From contig NZ_JABMCE010000061.1 in assembly GCF_013359865.1 (NCBI RefSeq), positions 20,717 to 84,716 of the forward strand: a stretch of DNA of 64,000 nucleotides. Direction: 5' to 3'. The position numbers were made by a program, and so were the translations under genes. A model generated the notes under the pieces. The model saw only the letters and a list, made by a program, of their open reading frames with translations. It was not told the DNA's origin and did no database searches. Positions 8,954-17,170 of the stretch are shown in pieces. The first letter of the stretch is position 1; each line of letters begins with the position of its first letter. Source of the stretch: Curtobacterium pusillum. Lineage in GTDB: Bacteria; Actinomycetota; Actinomycetes; Actinomycetales; Microbacteriaceae.

Positions 8954-9919
8954 TCACCCGTCGCCGCGTCCACGAACCCGGTCGCGGTCGCGGTCCGAGC
9001 GATCACCGAATCGACGTGAGCAAGCGATGACGATCGTTGCGAACACCGCTGCGGCAATCCAGGTCCCCACGCCGAGCGGGCCCGCGAGGGCGGGGTCAGG
9101 CGGGTATTCCGCAGAGGAGAACAGCAGCACGAGACCGCCCGCTGCGTTCAACGCACCGTGCCCGAGAACGGCGGGCCAGAGGGATCCACTCCAGATGCGG
9201 AGCCAGCCGAGGAACGTTCCGACGGCCGTGGCTCCGACGATCATCAGGAAGACCCCGAACAGGTCTGGACGATCGAAGTTGTAGCCCAGCAAGATGATCG
9301 GGCTGTGCCAAACGCCCCACACAATGCCGGTGATCAGCACGGCGGGCCAGTTGCCGAGAGGCCGGAGGGCAGGGAGCAGAAAACCGCGCCACCCGACTTC
9401 CTCACCGAATGCAAGTACCCCGTTCGGTATCGCAGCGATCGGGATCGACACGACCTGCACGAGAACGAGTACTCCGATCGGCGCGATGTCGCGAGCTTCT
9501 TCGGGAAGCAGCGCGGCGAATCCGCTGAACGTGTCTAGGTCGAGGCGGACGAGATGCAGGATCGCGGCGACTGCGATGCCAGCAACGACGACGAACGGCA
9601 GCAAAACGATCGCGACGAGCGTGAAGCGCAGGGCCTTCCCGACGGGTCGAACCGGTACGACTCCGAGCTGTCGGAGAGCCTGCCGCACCGGAACACGTTG
9701 CTGAAGCACGACGATCACTGCTGCTCCGCAGGGTGTGAACATCATCATCGGCAGTACCCACAACGCGTGTGCCGATGCCAAGCCTGCCGGATCGATCCAC
9801 AAGGGGAGGCAGACGAGCCATCCGAGACCACAGGCCAGGACTGTGAAGATCAGGACCGGAGTCCAGCGCGCCCTCGCCGCCCCTGGCTGGGGAGCAACGG
9901 GGCCATCAACGCGAAGCAT
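8954..9919 (-). CDS. CPBP-family intramembrane metalloprotease
   Basis: 321 residues with about eight membrane segments. The active-site motifs of the CPBP (Rce1/Abi) family are intact: EEVGWRGF with E173, E174 and R178, H205 in WGVWHSP, and H254/N258 in LGHGALN. I start it at 9919, 7 bp after the SdpI-like stop, rather than at 9976, which would overlap that gene. It is the last gene of the Sdp-like cassette. CPBP proteases near bacteriocin genes act in immunity or peptide processing, and either role would fit. Confidence 0.85.
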   Translation of the reverse strand: MLRVDGPVAPQPGAARARWTPVLIFTVLACGLGWLVCLPLWIDPAGLASAHALWVLPMMMFTPCGAAVIVVLQQRVPVRQALRQLGVVPVRPVGKALRFTLVAIVLLPFVVVAGIAVAAILHLVRLDLDTFSGFAALLPEEARDIAPIGVLVLVQVVSIPIAAIPNGVLAFGEEVGWRGFLLPALRPLGNWPAVLITGIVWGVWHSPIILLGYNFDRPDLFGVFLMIVGATAVGTFLGWLRIWSGSLWPAVLGHGALNAAGGLVLLFSSAEYPPDPALAGPLGVGTWIAAAVFATIVIACSRRFGDRSDRDRDRVRGRGDG

Positions 9920-9926
9920 GAGGTGC

Positions 9927-10241
9927 CTACCGGACTGCCCGCCGCGCAGCGGCCACGCTCCACAACCCTCCGGCAAGCAGCACGGCAGCGCAGAGGATCA
10001 CCGCGGACGCGTCGTTCGTCCGCCCCGTCACAGCGGCGGCCAGTCCGAGCGCGACGACGCCACCGGCAGCAACGCTGGTCGGTAGGACAGCAGCCTGGTG
10101 CCCTCGGCGCCAGGTTGCTGCGTCTCGCATCGTCGCTCGCGTGCGAACACCGACGAACGAGTTCCGGCCGATGACGCCACGCGCGGGCAACACGACAAAG
10201 ACCACGGTCAACACCGCAGCAACCGTCTCGACGAGGACCAT
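9927..10241 (-). CDS. SdpI-family membrane protein (candidate immunity protein)
   Basis: 104 residues with about three membrane segments. The SdpI hallmark is clear: G25-R26-N27, then G31-V-R33-T34, W44 and H48 (GRNSFVGVRTRATM, WRRGHQAA). In Bacillus, SdpI protects producers from the SDP toxin and sequesters the SdpR repressor. This copy has only the SdpI domain, without the N-terminal DUF1648 part of the Bacillus protein. GGAAAGGGA precedes the ATG. It is in the same operon as SdpA- and SdpB-like genes, so immunity is the natural inference. Confidence 0.82.
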   Translation of the reverse strand: MVLVETVAAVLTVVFVVLPARGVIGRNSFVGVRTRATMRDAATWRRGHQAAVLPTSVAAGGVVALGLAAAVTGRTNDASAVILCAAVLLAGGLWSVAAARRAVR

Positions 10242-10259
10242 CTTCTATCCCTTTCCCAG

Positions 10260-10285
10260 AACGGCCGAGCACGCGCCTGGCCGTT
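10260..10285 (-). terminator. Hairpin between serine hydrolase and SdpI-like genes
   Basis: AACGGCC and GGCCGTT form a 7-bp stem around a 12-base loop in the 137-bp gap. It may partly separate the immunity and protease genes from the upstream cistrons. Confidence 0.4.
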
Positions 10286-10378
10286 GAATGCTGATGCTGG
10301 AGCCGGCAGCGCTCTGCAACGCGCGGCAGATGAGGGGCGCTCCGGCCATGGCCATCGGCGCGATGGTGAGCCGTCACG

Positions 10379-11215
10379 CTACCGCCGCACCTCCTGCTCG
10401 ATGAGCGCCGTGGCGATCGCATCGGCCGCATGCGGAGCCTTCGCGAGCGTGTGGACCGCGGCGGTGACTCCTGCCGCACTGGCAATGACCGCTCCTGCCG
10501 CTCGCACCTCTCCGTTGATCCAGATCGATGCCCCTTCCCGCTGCCAACTCACCGTGCGAGAGCGCCCAGCGCCAGGCTCGAGCGCCCAGTCGGCATAGCG
10601 ACAGAGATCGTCGAACGTGGACCAGACGCCGCCGGCCGCCGCGAACGATGATTTCCCGAGCACCCACGGCCTGATAGCCCGACCGAAGAGCTTCGGCACC
10701 ACGCACTCTCCCGGAGCGGGTGCGAGTGCCGCAGAGCTGATGCCCGCCGGCTCGAGGGCCAGCTGGCGCACGGCGGCGAACCAGTCGCCGTGTACCTCGT
10801 CGAGCACTGCGCCGAGGAGCGCGTACCCGAGGTTCGAGTACACGAAGCGGCCGCGGGGTGCGACCGGCACCGCAGCTGCCGGCTCCAGGGGAACGCCGAC
10901 GGCCTTTCGGTACGGGTCGCCGAACGGGCCGTTGCGCATCGTGGCCGGAAGCCGCGGCAACCCGGAGGTGTGGTGGACGAGGTCAGCAACGGTCATCTCG
11001 GCGTCGGGCACACCCGGGAGGTAGTGCACGACCGGCCGCTCGACCTCGAGTGTGAGCCAGGCCGTCGTGCCGACGAGTCCCTTCGTGATGCTGCCCCACT
11101 CGAGCAGCGAAGCGGTGGCGTACGGCCCGCGGGGCTCACGGACGGTTCGCCAGCCGTCGGCCGCGCGAAGACTCGCGCGCCAGTGTCCGGAGCTCTCAAG
11201 CGGATTCCGCACCAT
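10379..11215 (-). CDS. Serine hydrolase, class C beta-lactamase fold
   Basis: 278 residues. The catalytic S42-x-x-K45 is in GSITK, the family signature HHTSGLP is at 81-87, and Y126-S-N128 follows. A clear C-terminal HxG/KTG motif is not seen. No signal peptide is apparent at this start. Its ATG overlaps the stop of the SdpB-like gene by 20 bases. Such hydrolases are not part of the Bacillus sdp locus. Cleavage or trimming of the peptide, or a role at the cell wall, are possible but unproven. Confidence 0.78.
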   Translation of the reverse strand: MVRNPLESSGHWRASLRAADGWRTVREPRGPYATASLLEWGSITKGLVGTTAWLTLEVERPVVHYLPGVPDAEMTVADLVHHTSGLPRLPATMRNGPFGDPYRKAVGVPLEPAAAVPVAPRGRFVYSNLGYALLGAVLDEVHGDWFAAVRQLALEPAGISSAALAPAPGECVVPKLFGRAIRPWVLGKSSFAAAGGVWSTFDDLCRYADWALEPGAGRSRTVSWQREGASIWINGEVRAAGAVIASAAGVTAAVHTLAKAPHAADAIATALIEQEVRR

Positions 11216-12179
11216 GTCCCACTTTCTGCAGACGGGCCGTCAGGCGGGCGGCAGCACCGCCGCACAGCGATCGGGCTCGACGATGGAAGCTCACGACATG
11301 GGCGTTCACGAAGAGGAGATCGAACGCGGCCATCACGAGAGCGAACGATGTCAGGCCCATGAGCACGGCGATCGCCAAGTGGAAGGTGAGCATCGCCGTC
11401 ACGGCCACGGGTCGCCCCGCACGGAAGAAGACGAGGACGGGGAAGAACACCGAAGTCAACACAGTGGCGTAGGCCCCGATGACCATCAGCCAATCGGACT
11501 GCACGAGCAACGGGGTGATCCCCGGAAGGAAGAACTCCGGGACGTTGAGGATGTAGTACAGCGCCGTGCCGTCTTGCCAGAGCTCGCCCTGCACCTTGTA
11601 CAAGCCAGCCATGAGGTAGACGACCGTCACCTGGGTCACCAGGAACAGGAGCCCGGTGTTGTTGAGGACCGACGCGAATGGGCCTGTCTCACGCTTCCGC
11701 CGTCTCTCGACGATGGTGAAAGCGGAGTAGCACCTGGTCAGCAGGAGGAAGAGCACTGCTGACGCTGCCAGGGCATCGCCGCCGTCCATGAACGCCGGGT
11801 TCGCCATGTAGAGCGACCAGAGGAGCACGTAGTGCGCTGCGAGGACTGGACGGCCACCAACGCCCAAGGTCACGAGCAGCGCGACCACCAGTCCGATGTG
11901 GAAGACGATCTCGAAGAACACCACCGAATCAGACGCGGCGTAGATGCTCCACGTCCCGATCCGCGCCGTGTACTCGCGGATGCCGTCGAGCCCGTAGACG
12001 CCGTCCGGGCCGAAGAACGTCGATCGCCACGCATACTGCCTGATATACAGCGCAACCGACACCACTCCGATCACCGTCCTGAGCAGGCTCAGGGCGGTGG
12101 TCGCACGAGGTGCGTCCACCATCCAGTCGGCAACGACGCCGACTCGGCAGCCGAGCGCACGGATCACAAGGGGATCCAT
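11196..12179 (-). CDS. SdpB-like HTTM-domain membrane protein
   Basis: 327 residues with many membrane helices, similar in length to Bacillus SdpB (about 320). It belongs to the HTTM group (horizontally transferred transmembrane domain, related to vitamin-K-dependent carboxylases). SdpB works with SdpA to convert the SdpC precursor into active SDP toxin. The start overlaps the end of the SdpA-like gene by 16 bases and has no strong ribosome-binding site, which suggests coupling. The SdpB assignment is by domain, size and neighbours. Confidence 0.8.
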   Translation of the reverse strand: MDPLVIRALGCRVGVVADWMVDAPRATTALSLLRTVIGVVSVALYIRQYAWRSTFFGPDGVYGLDGIREYTARIGTWSIYAASDSVVFFEIVFHIGLVVALLVTLGVGGRPVLAAHYVLLWSLYMANPAFMDGGDALAASAVLFLLLTRCYSAFTIVERRRKRETGPFASVLNNTGLLFLVTQVTVVYLMAGLYKVQGELWQDGTALYYILNVPEFFLPGITPLLVQSDWLMVIGAYATVLTSVFFPVLVFFRAGRPVAVTAMLTFHLAIAVLMGLTSFALVMAAFDLLFVNAHVVSFHRRARSLCGGAAARLTARLQKVGHGAESA

Positions 12180-12763
12180 TCAGAGTCCGTGGTCCGGGGC
12201 TCCGCGCGAGCCGAACCGTCGCTGCGCTCCGACCACGGCGTGAGGGGTTGGACGACGTACCGGAGTTGCACGGCGGACGGCCCGTCATCAGGGTCGTGCG
12301 GAGACGGGCACGGGATCCGGTGTGCCGCGTAGCGAGCCAACACCCGCTCTGCACGTCGCTGCGTGCTGACGTCGGAGGGCACGAGGTCTTCCTTGCCTCT
12401 GGTCTCAAGTCGCTTGCTGATGTCGTCCTGCGCGAAGCGCTCAACGAGCGCATTACTGACGATCCGGCTCTCGCGATCCGGGAAGAACCTCGACGATTGG
12501 GTCCGCGCGATGGCGGACGAAGAGATGTCGGTCCACTTCGTCTCCTCGCCCTGGCACCGGATGCGAGCGATGACGCCGCGCTCGTCGCTGATGGGATCCG
12601 GCGCGAAGAGCTGCCAGTTCTGGGAGAGGTGTGGGTTCAGCAGGGAAGCCACCGGACCAACGTCGAACTTGATCGGCGTGACCGGACCAGCCAGGACGAG
12701 TGCGCACGCGCCGAACGTTCCCGCGGCTGCCAGTCCAGCAGCAGCCAACAAGGTCTTCTGCAT
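12164..12763 (-). CDS. SdpA-like / DUF5819-like protein
   Basis: 199 residues. One N-terminal membrane segment (residues 3-27) is followed by an extracellular domain with the motif NWQLFAPDP at 49-57, typical of the small proteins encoded just before HTTM/SdpB genes. In Bacillus SdpA assists toxin maturation. GGAGGG precedes the ATG within a short palindrome. It lies between the peptide gene and the SdpB-like gene, the same order of roles as a maturation pair. Confidence 0.75.
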   Translation of the reverse strand: MQKTLLAAAGLAAAGTFGACALVLAGPVTPIKFDVGPVASLLNPHLSQNWQLFAPDPISDERGVIARIRCQGEETKWTDISSSAIARTQSSRFFPDRESRIVSNALVERFAQDDISKRLETRGKEDLVPSDVSTQRRAERVLARYAAHRIPCPSPHDPDDGPSAVQLRYVVQPLTPWSERSDGSARAEPRTTDSEWIPL

Positions 12764-12780
12764 TGTTCCCTCCGGAGGGA

Positions 12781-12808
12781 AAGGACCCGCCGTAGGGGCG
12801 GGCCCCTT
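12781..12808 (-). terminator. Attenuator hairpin after the peptide gene
   Basis: CCCGCC and GGCGGG, extended by AAGG and CCTT, form a stem on the minus strand directly after the peptide stop, followed by a short T-run before the SdpA-like gene. It probably raises peptide mRNA relative to the processing genes, as in many bacteriocin operons. Confidence 0.55.
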
Positions 12809-12816
12809 CGGACCCG

Positions 12817-13149
12817 TCAGCGATCGAAGTAGGCAGACTCGAGCTGCGCCGAGCTCTGCGGTGCCTCCGCGGCGAAACCGAGGACGCTCGCGAGACGAGC
12901 GACGTTCCCAGCCGCCTGCGGTGCAGTGGCCGCCTTGAACCCGGCGGCCAGAGCCTTCGCCACGCCCACCACTCCGCGCTCCTCTGGGTCAGCGGACGTC
13001 GACGACGCCGCACCGTGCGCCACGACCTCTGCCATCGCGCTGGACTGCTCGTAGGACGTGGGAGCAGCGTGCGCCGGCGCAGCGAGCAGGAACCCACCAC
13101 CGACCGCCACGGCCGCAGCGGAAGCCGCGAACTTTCCCTTGAACTTCAT
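12817..13149 (-). CDS. Small secreted peptide precursor (SdpC-like candidate)
   Basis: 110 residues with no Cys. The signal peptide runs from MKFKGKF to APAHA, with cleavage likely after residue 28. It is followed by a polar stretch, a Gly/Ala-rich amphipathic region at about 59-95 (GVVGVAKALAAGFKAA), and a tail ending ESAYFDR. GGAG stands 8 bases before the ATG. It is the first gene of the cassette, where sdpC-type toxin precursors sit. I see no direct sequence similarity to SdpC, so the role is inferred from size, export and neighbours. Confidence 0.7.
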   Translation of the reverse strand: MKFKGKFAASAAAVAVGGGFLLAAPAHAAPTSYEQSSAMAEVVAHGAASSTSADPEERGVVGVAKALAAGFKAATAPQAAGNVARLASVLGFAAEAPQSSAQLESAYFDR

Positions 13150-13257
13150 CTTCGAACTCCAATCTGTTGGTTGATGTACTTGTGTACCAGTTTGGGGACG
13201 AAGTCGTCTACCTCGCGGATGCGATGACGTGAGGGAGCCGTCGGTCGCTACAGCAAA

Positions 13258-13421
13258 GGAGCTCGAAGCCGCCGGCGTCGACATCATCCAGTTCGACGAG
13301 CCCGCCTTCACCGTCTTCCACGACGAGGTGCAGGACTGGGGCGTGGCCGCGCTCGAACGCGCCGCCGAGGGGCTCCGCGCCGAGACGGCCGTGCACATCT
13401 GTTACGGGTACGGGATCGAAG
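13258..13421 (+). pseudogene. mesD: Fragment of a second mesD allele
   Basis: This 164-bp segment encodes residues ELEAAGVDIIQFDEPAF through YGYGIE of MesD. Against 8297-8460 it has about six changes, at third codon positions (for example GTG to GTC, GCA to GCG). It is therefore a piece of a formerly functional, slightly diverged allele, not a decayed copy of the neighbour. Both ends stop abruptly: the codons before 13258 and after 13421 do not match mesD. Confidence 0.85.
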
Positions 13422-13881
13422 GACTGATCGACTGAAGCACCACAAGGAACGTTGCCGAGGCTCGAACCAGGAAGCAGGCTCTGAGCAGTGAAGCTCCACC
13501 TTAAGTAAGGTGACGAGCCCAAAGTCCAGTGACATCCAACATCTGCGTCGCTCGGACTTCAGTGACGCCAGGCCCGGCGTGCGTCACGGAACCACTTGGG
13601 CGTGAGCGGGGACGGGAGATACCAGACGCTGCTGGCTCCGACCCGCCGGCCAGAGTGGTAGCGATCGTGTTGGCCCGCGCCAACCGCTCCGGTGCGTCCT
13701 CGTCATCGGCCCAGGACGGCGGCCATTCCACACCACTTCTCTCCAAAGCGAGTCTCGCCGCAGTGCATGTGGCACTGGTACGGCCACTACGGCAAGAGCC
13801 AGCTCAAGTGCGTCCTGAGCTGATCCGCCGTGGCCTGAAATGGTCCCTCGGTAGCATGGACGATCAGCGGTAGGAGGAACC
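13422..13881. other. Apparent non-coding stretch with one palindrome
   Basis: No convincing gene in about 460 bp. Minus-strand frames around 13540-13870 give fragments that would need a frameshift to join, perhaps a decayed gene. A 16-bp perfect inverted repeat, CACCTTA-AG-TAAGGTG (13497-13512), looks like an operator without an obvious regulator. Confidence 0.4.
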
Positions 13882-14076
13882 ACGCCGAATCCGAACTACG
13901 ACCGCCCCTACGGCGATGACGGTTTCGAGGACCCCCGCAAACGAGGCTGGGTAGCAACGATCTTCAGCGCGATCATCCGCGGCATCATCGGTGTGTTCGC
14001 CGGCTCCGACGGCAGGCAGTGGCCTCGACAGTTGCCCCTCAACAAGCCCGACGGACACGACGACTACCGCCCATAA
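13882..14076 (+). CDS. Small hypothetical protein with ACG start
   Basis: 64 codons reading TPNPNYDRPYGDDGFEDP, then a hydrophobic segment (about residues 23-42, WVATIFSAIIRGIIGVFAG), then a polar tail ending HDDYRP. A perfect AGGAGGA lies 4 bases before the ACG at 13882. No ATG, GTG or TTG exists in frame before the upstream stop. Either ACG is used or the ATG was lost by mutation. Function unknown; a small single-pass membrane protein. Confidence 0.55.
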   Translation, partial: TPNPNYDRPYGDDGFEDPRKRGWVATIFSAIIRGIIGVFAGSDGRQWPRQLPLNKPDGHDDYRP

Positions 14077-14418
14077 CCACGCGTCGGCACGAGCACGGCC
14101 AGAACACCAGACGGGCGTTTCTTGACCGCGCTCCCGTGGTACCGGTACCTGGGCGGCCGCCACCCGCCACTCATCCGTGCCGTCCGCTGCCTAGCTAGAA
14201 GAGCGACGAGAGCCTGTCTCAAGAGCCGATCGACCAGCGGGACGGCGGATCAATCGCCCATCGGTTCCGTCAACGCACCGACCTACCGGCTCGGTCCGAG
14301 ACGGTAGTCGATCGTCTGGCGGGACGCTGGACGACGCTCTTCGTGGGTCTCGCTTGCTGATCGGCAAGAGCCGCAGCGAGCTCCGATGCCGCCCGTTCGG
14401 ATCGCCCCGTACCAAACG
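14077..14418. other. Intergenic, nothing recognised
   Basis: About 340 bp between two small genes with no supported coding sequence, RNA or repeat. It separates a plus-strand and a minus-strand gene that converge here. Confidence 0.4.
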
Positions 14419-14655
14419 TCATTGCAGTCCGGCCGCGAGGCAGCCGAACACGACTCCCACACCTACCAGGGCGAGAGCCAGCGCTCGAAAGAGGCCCACT
14501 GGCAAACGGCGGTATCGCTGCGCAGCTTGATCACCGTGGAGGAACCGGACTTGCCGCGCGAAGAACTCGCGCCTCTCTTCCGGGTCTGCTGCGAAGATCA
14601 CGCCGACCAGGACGAAAGCGCCTCCGACGACCCACAGCGGCCAAGTTGCTTCCAC
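14419..14655 (-). CDS. Small membrane protein, two helices
   Basis: 78 residues from a GTG at 14655 preceded by AGAGGG. Helix one (about residues 4-22, PLWVVGGAFVLVGVIFA) is followed by a charged loop (PEERREFFARQVRF) and a second helix near the C-terminus (RALALALVGVGVVFGCLA). It resembles small actinobacterial proteins of unknown function. Isolated, not in an obvious operon. Confidence 0.6.
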   Translation of the reverse strand: MEATWPLWVVGGAFVLVGVIFAADPEERREFFARQVRFLHGDQAAQRYRRLPVGLFRALALALVGVGVVFGCLAAGLQ

Positions 14656-14895
14656 TCGCGCCCTCTGCCGCTGGTATCCGACTCTTCCATCCTGGCAGCT
14701 GCACCTTCCGCCTGCCCCTGTCTCACTGAGCGATCGTCGAGGGGACACGCGGCGTCCGCCGTTTCTGCTCCGGACCACCGCGGACTGTCGCTGCGCCGAC
14801 GGGAGATCGGCCGGTCGCGAGCGTGGACGTCCCCGAGCGCGGCGGAACCCGGCGCGCCCGGCCAGTCCGATGCTGCAGCGGGGTAGCGTGTCGCC

Positions 14896-15633
14896 ATGGC
14901 GAACGACGGCGGTCCGCATCGCGGCAGCATCCCGTTCGTCCCGGTCGTCGCGTTCGCGCTCGGCGGTCTCGTCGTCGTCGCGGCCGGACTCGGGGCCCGT
15001 CCCGTCCTGACCGGCGCCCGGTGGTCCCCGCCCGTCGCACCGGCGACCGCGCCCCCGCAGCCCGAGCAGACCGTGTCGGCACCGGCCACGGACGAGCCGC
15101 AGCGGGCCGGCGCGCGGGCCGCCCAGCACGTCGACGTCACCTGGCTCCTCGTCCTCGTGGCGGTGGTGGTCACCGTGCTCGCGGTCCTCGCGGTGCTGTA
15201 CCTCCTCCTCAACCGACGCCGCCGTGCCGGTCGGGAACAGATCGACGTCGCCGGACTCGCCGTCGACGTGACGGCGGATCCGTCAGCCGAGGTCGGTCTG
15301 CAGCACATCCGGCGCGGGATCGGTCGTGCGCTCGAGGTCTTGTCGGACCCCCGCGATCCGTCCGACGCCGTCACCGCGGCGTGGCTCGGGCTGCAGGAGT
15401 CGGCGGAGGACGCCGGGTTCCGCCGCGGCCCGGCAGAGACCCCGACCGAGTTCACCACCCGCATCCTGCGGCAGCTCGACGTCGACGAGACCGCCCTCGG
15501 TACCCTCCGTCGCTGTTACCTCGCGGTGCGGTTCGGCGGCGTACCGGCCACCGAGGCGGACGTCGCCTCGGTCCGCGCCGCGCTGCGGACGCTGGAGCAG
15601 CAGTGGGCCGTGACCCCGACAGGCCCCTCGTGA
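14896..15633 (+). CDS. DUF4129-domain membrane protein
   Basis: 245 residues. There is an N-terminal membrane segment (13-33), a proline-rich external linker, a second membrane segment (about 80-104) followed by RRRR, and a C-terminal cytoplasmic DUF4129-type domain (about 125-240, AAWLGLQESAEDAGFRRGPAETPTEF). DUF4129 proteins accompany MoxR and DUF58 genes. First gene of a tightly overlapping five-gene operon. Confidence 0.8.
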   Translation: MANDGGPHRGSIPFVPVVAFALGGLVVVAAGLGARPVLTGARWSPPVAPATAPPQPEQTVSAPATDEPQRAGARAAQHVDVTWLLVLVAVVVTVLAVLAVLYLLLNRRRRAGREQIDVAGLAVDVTADPSAEVGLQHIRRGIGRALEVLSDPRDPSDAVTAAWLGLQESAEDAGFRRGPAETPTEFTTRILRQLDVDETALGTLRRCYLAVRFGGVPATEADVASVRAALRTLEQQWAVTPTGPS

Positions 15634-16124
15634 GCCGCCGTGCCGTCACCGGCATCATCGTGCTCGCCCTGGTCGCGGCGGCGATCACCTGGTTCTTCGG
15701 GGTCGACGTGCCGCAGGCGCTCGCCGTCGGCGGCGTGGTCGCCGCCGTGGGTCTGACGTGGAGCGCCATCCGTGACGGTCCCCCACTGACCTGGCCCGTG
15801 CCTCCAGTCCGGTCGTCACCCGGCGCCCGACGCGAGCTGTCCGAGACCGCATGGGGGCTCCGGTCCCGCGGCGGCGTGGCGCAGCGGACGCTCGAGCGCG
15901 CCCGCGCGGTCGCACGGCACCGCCTGCAGACCCTCCACCGACTCGACCTGGACGACCCGGACGACCGCGCCGCGATCGAAGCACTCGTCCCGCCGGGCGT
16001 CCTCGCCGTCCTGCGGAGCGAACGTCGGACCGAGCTCGATGTCGCGACGTTCGGGACGGTCCTCACTGCTGTCGAGGCGCTCGCACCCACCACCGACCGC
16101 ACCGCGACCGAGAGGCATCCATGA
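15630..16124 (+). CDS. Small membrane protein of the MoxR operon
   Basis: 164 residues from a GTG that overlaps the DUF4129 stop by 4 bases. Two N-terminal membrane helices (7-24 and 30-48) are followed by a soluble Arg-rich helical domain. It ends 4 bases into the MoxR gene. No domain recognised, but this position is regularly filled by such a protein in actinobacterial MoxR clusters. Confidence 0.7.
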   Translation: MSRRAVTGIIVLALVAAAITWFFGVDVPQALAVGGVVAAVGLTWSAIRDGPPLTWPVPPVRSSPGARRELSETAWGLRSRGGVAQRTLERARAVARHRLQTLHRLDLDDPDDRAAIEALVPPGVLAVLRSERRTELDVATFGTVLTAVEALAPTTDRTATERHP

Positions 16125-17170
16125 CCGCGACAACGCCCGAGACCGAGCCCCCGATGCCCGTCGCCGACGTCGCCGCACGTGCAGGTGACGTCCTCGACAC
16201 GGTCGGCGCCGTCGTCGTCGGGATGCGGGAGCCGCTCGCGCTGGCGTTCGCGAGCATCCTCGCGGGCGGTCACGTGCTCTTCGAGGACGTCCCCGGGCTC
16301 GGGAAGACCCTCGCCGCACGCAGCCTCGCCGCCGCGTGCGGACTCGACTTCCGTCGGCTCCAGTGCACCCCGGACCTGCTGCCGGCCGACATCACCGGTT
16401 CGTTCGTCTACGCGCCCGCGACCGCGGAGTTCGTCTTCCGGCCTGGGCCGGTCTTCACCGGGGTGTTCCTCGCCGACGAGATCAACCGGACGTCACCGAA
16501 GACGCAGTCGGCGCTGCTCGAGGCGATGGCGGAGGGACAGGTCACCGTCGAGGGCGAGGGTTTCCCGCTCCCTCGGCCGTTCCACGTCATCGCCACGTCC
16601 AACCCGATCGAGTACGAGGGCACCTACGCGCTGCCCGAGGCCCAGCTCGACCGCTTCATGGTGCGGCTCTCCGTCGGCTACCCGACCCGTGAGGGTGAGC
16701 AGCGCGTGCTGCTGAACCGGGTCGATCGGCGGCACGAGGTCGCGGAGGTCCCCGCCGTGATCAGTGCGTCGGAGCTGCAGCGCATGCAGGCGACCGTCGA
16801 GGGTGTGCACGTCGACGAGGACATCGCCCTGTACTGCGTCGACCTCGCGAGCGCGACACGGACCCACCGTGACGTGCAGGTCGGATCCTCGCCGCGTGGC
16901 GCGCAGGCGCTCATGCTCGTCGGCCGTGCCCGCGCGGTCATGGAGGGGCGGGATTTCGTCACGCCGGAGGACGTCAAGACCGCCGCGGTCGCGGTGCTGG
17001 CGCACCGGATCTCGCTGACGCCGCAGGCGTGGGCGAACGGGGTGGACCCCGCGGCGATCGTCCGCGGCATCGTCGCGCAGGTGCCGGGGCCGCCGGTGGT
17101 CGGCGCGGTTGCGTCCGGTTGGCCCGGTTCGTCGCGCGCATCCGGCGCATCCGGCCTGGAGGCGCGGTGA
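16121..17170 (+). CDS. MoxR-family AAA ATPase
   Basis: 349 residues. Walker A is VPGLGKT (K62-T63), Walker B is LADEIN (D119-E120), and sensor 1 is ATSNP. MoxR proteins are chaperone-like ATPases that act with a von Willebrand/DUF58 partner to mature or insert metal or substrate complexes. The ATGA overlap upstream and the GTGA overlap downstream tie it to DUF4129 and DUF58. The client protein is unknown. Confidence 0.9.
   Translation: MTATTPETEPPMPVADVAARAGDVLDTVGAVVVGMREPLALAFASILAGGHVLFEDVPGLGKTLAARSLAAACGLDFRRLQCTPDLLPADITGSFVYAPATAEFVFRPGPVFTGVFLADEINRTSPKTQSALLEAMAEGQVTVEGEGFPLPRPFHVIATSNPIEYEGTYALPEAQLDRFMVRLSVGYPTREGEQRVLLNRVDRRHEVAEVPAVISASELQRMQATVEGVHVDEDIALYCVDLASATRTHRDVQVGSSPRGAQALMLVGRARAVMEGRDFVTPEDVKTAAVAVLAHRISLTPQAWANGVDPAAIVRGIVAQVPGPPVVGAVASGWPGSSRASGASGLEAR

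Noticed and set aside
13501..13883. Minus-strand frames with ALRRDSLWREVVWNG and WADDEDAPERLARANTIATT
   Set aside because: Together they may be one frameshifted gene, but I recognise no family and cannot fix its ends.
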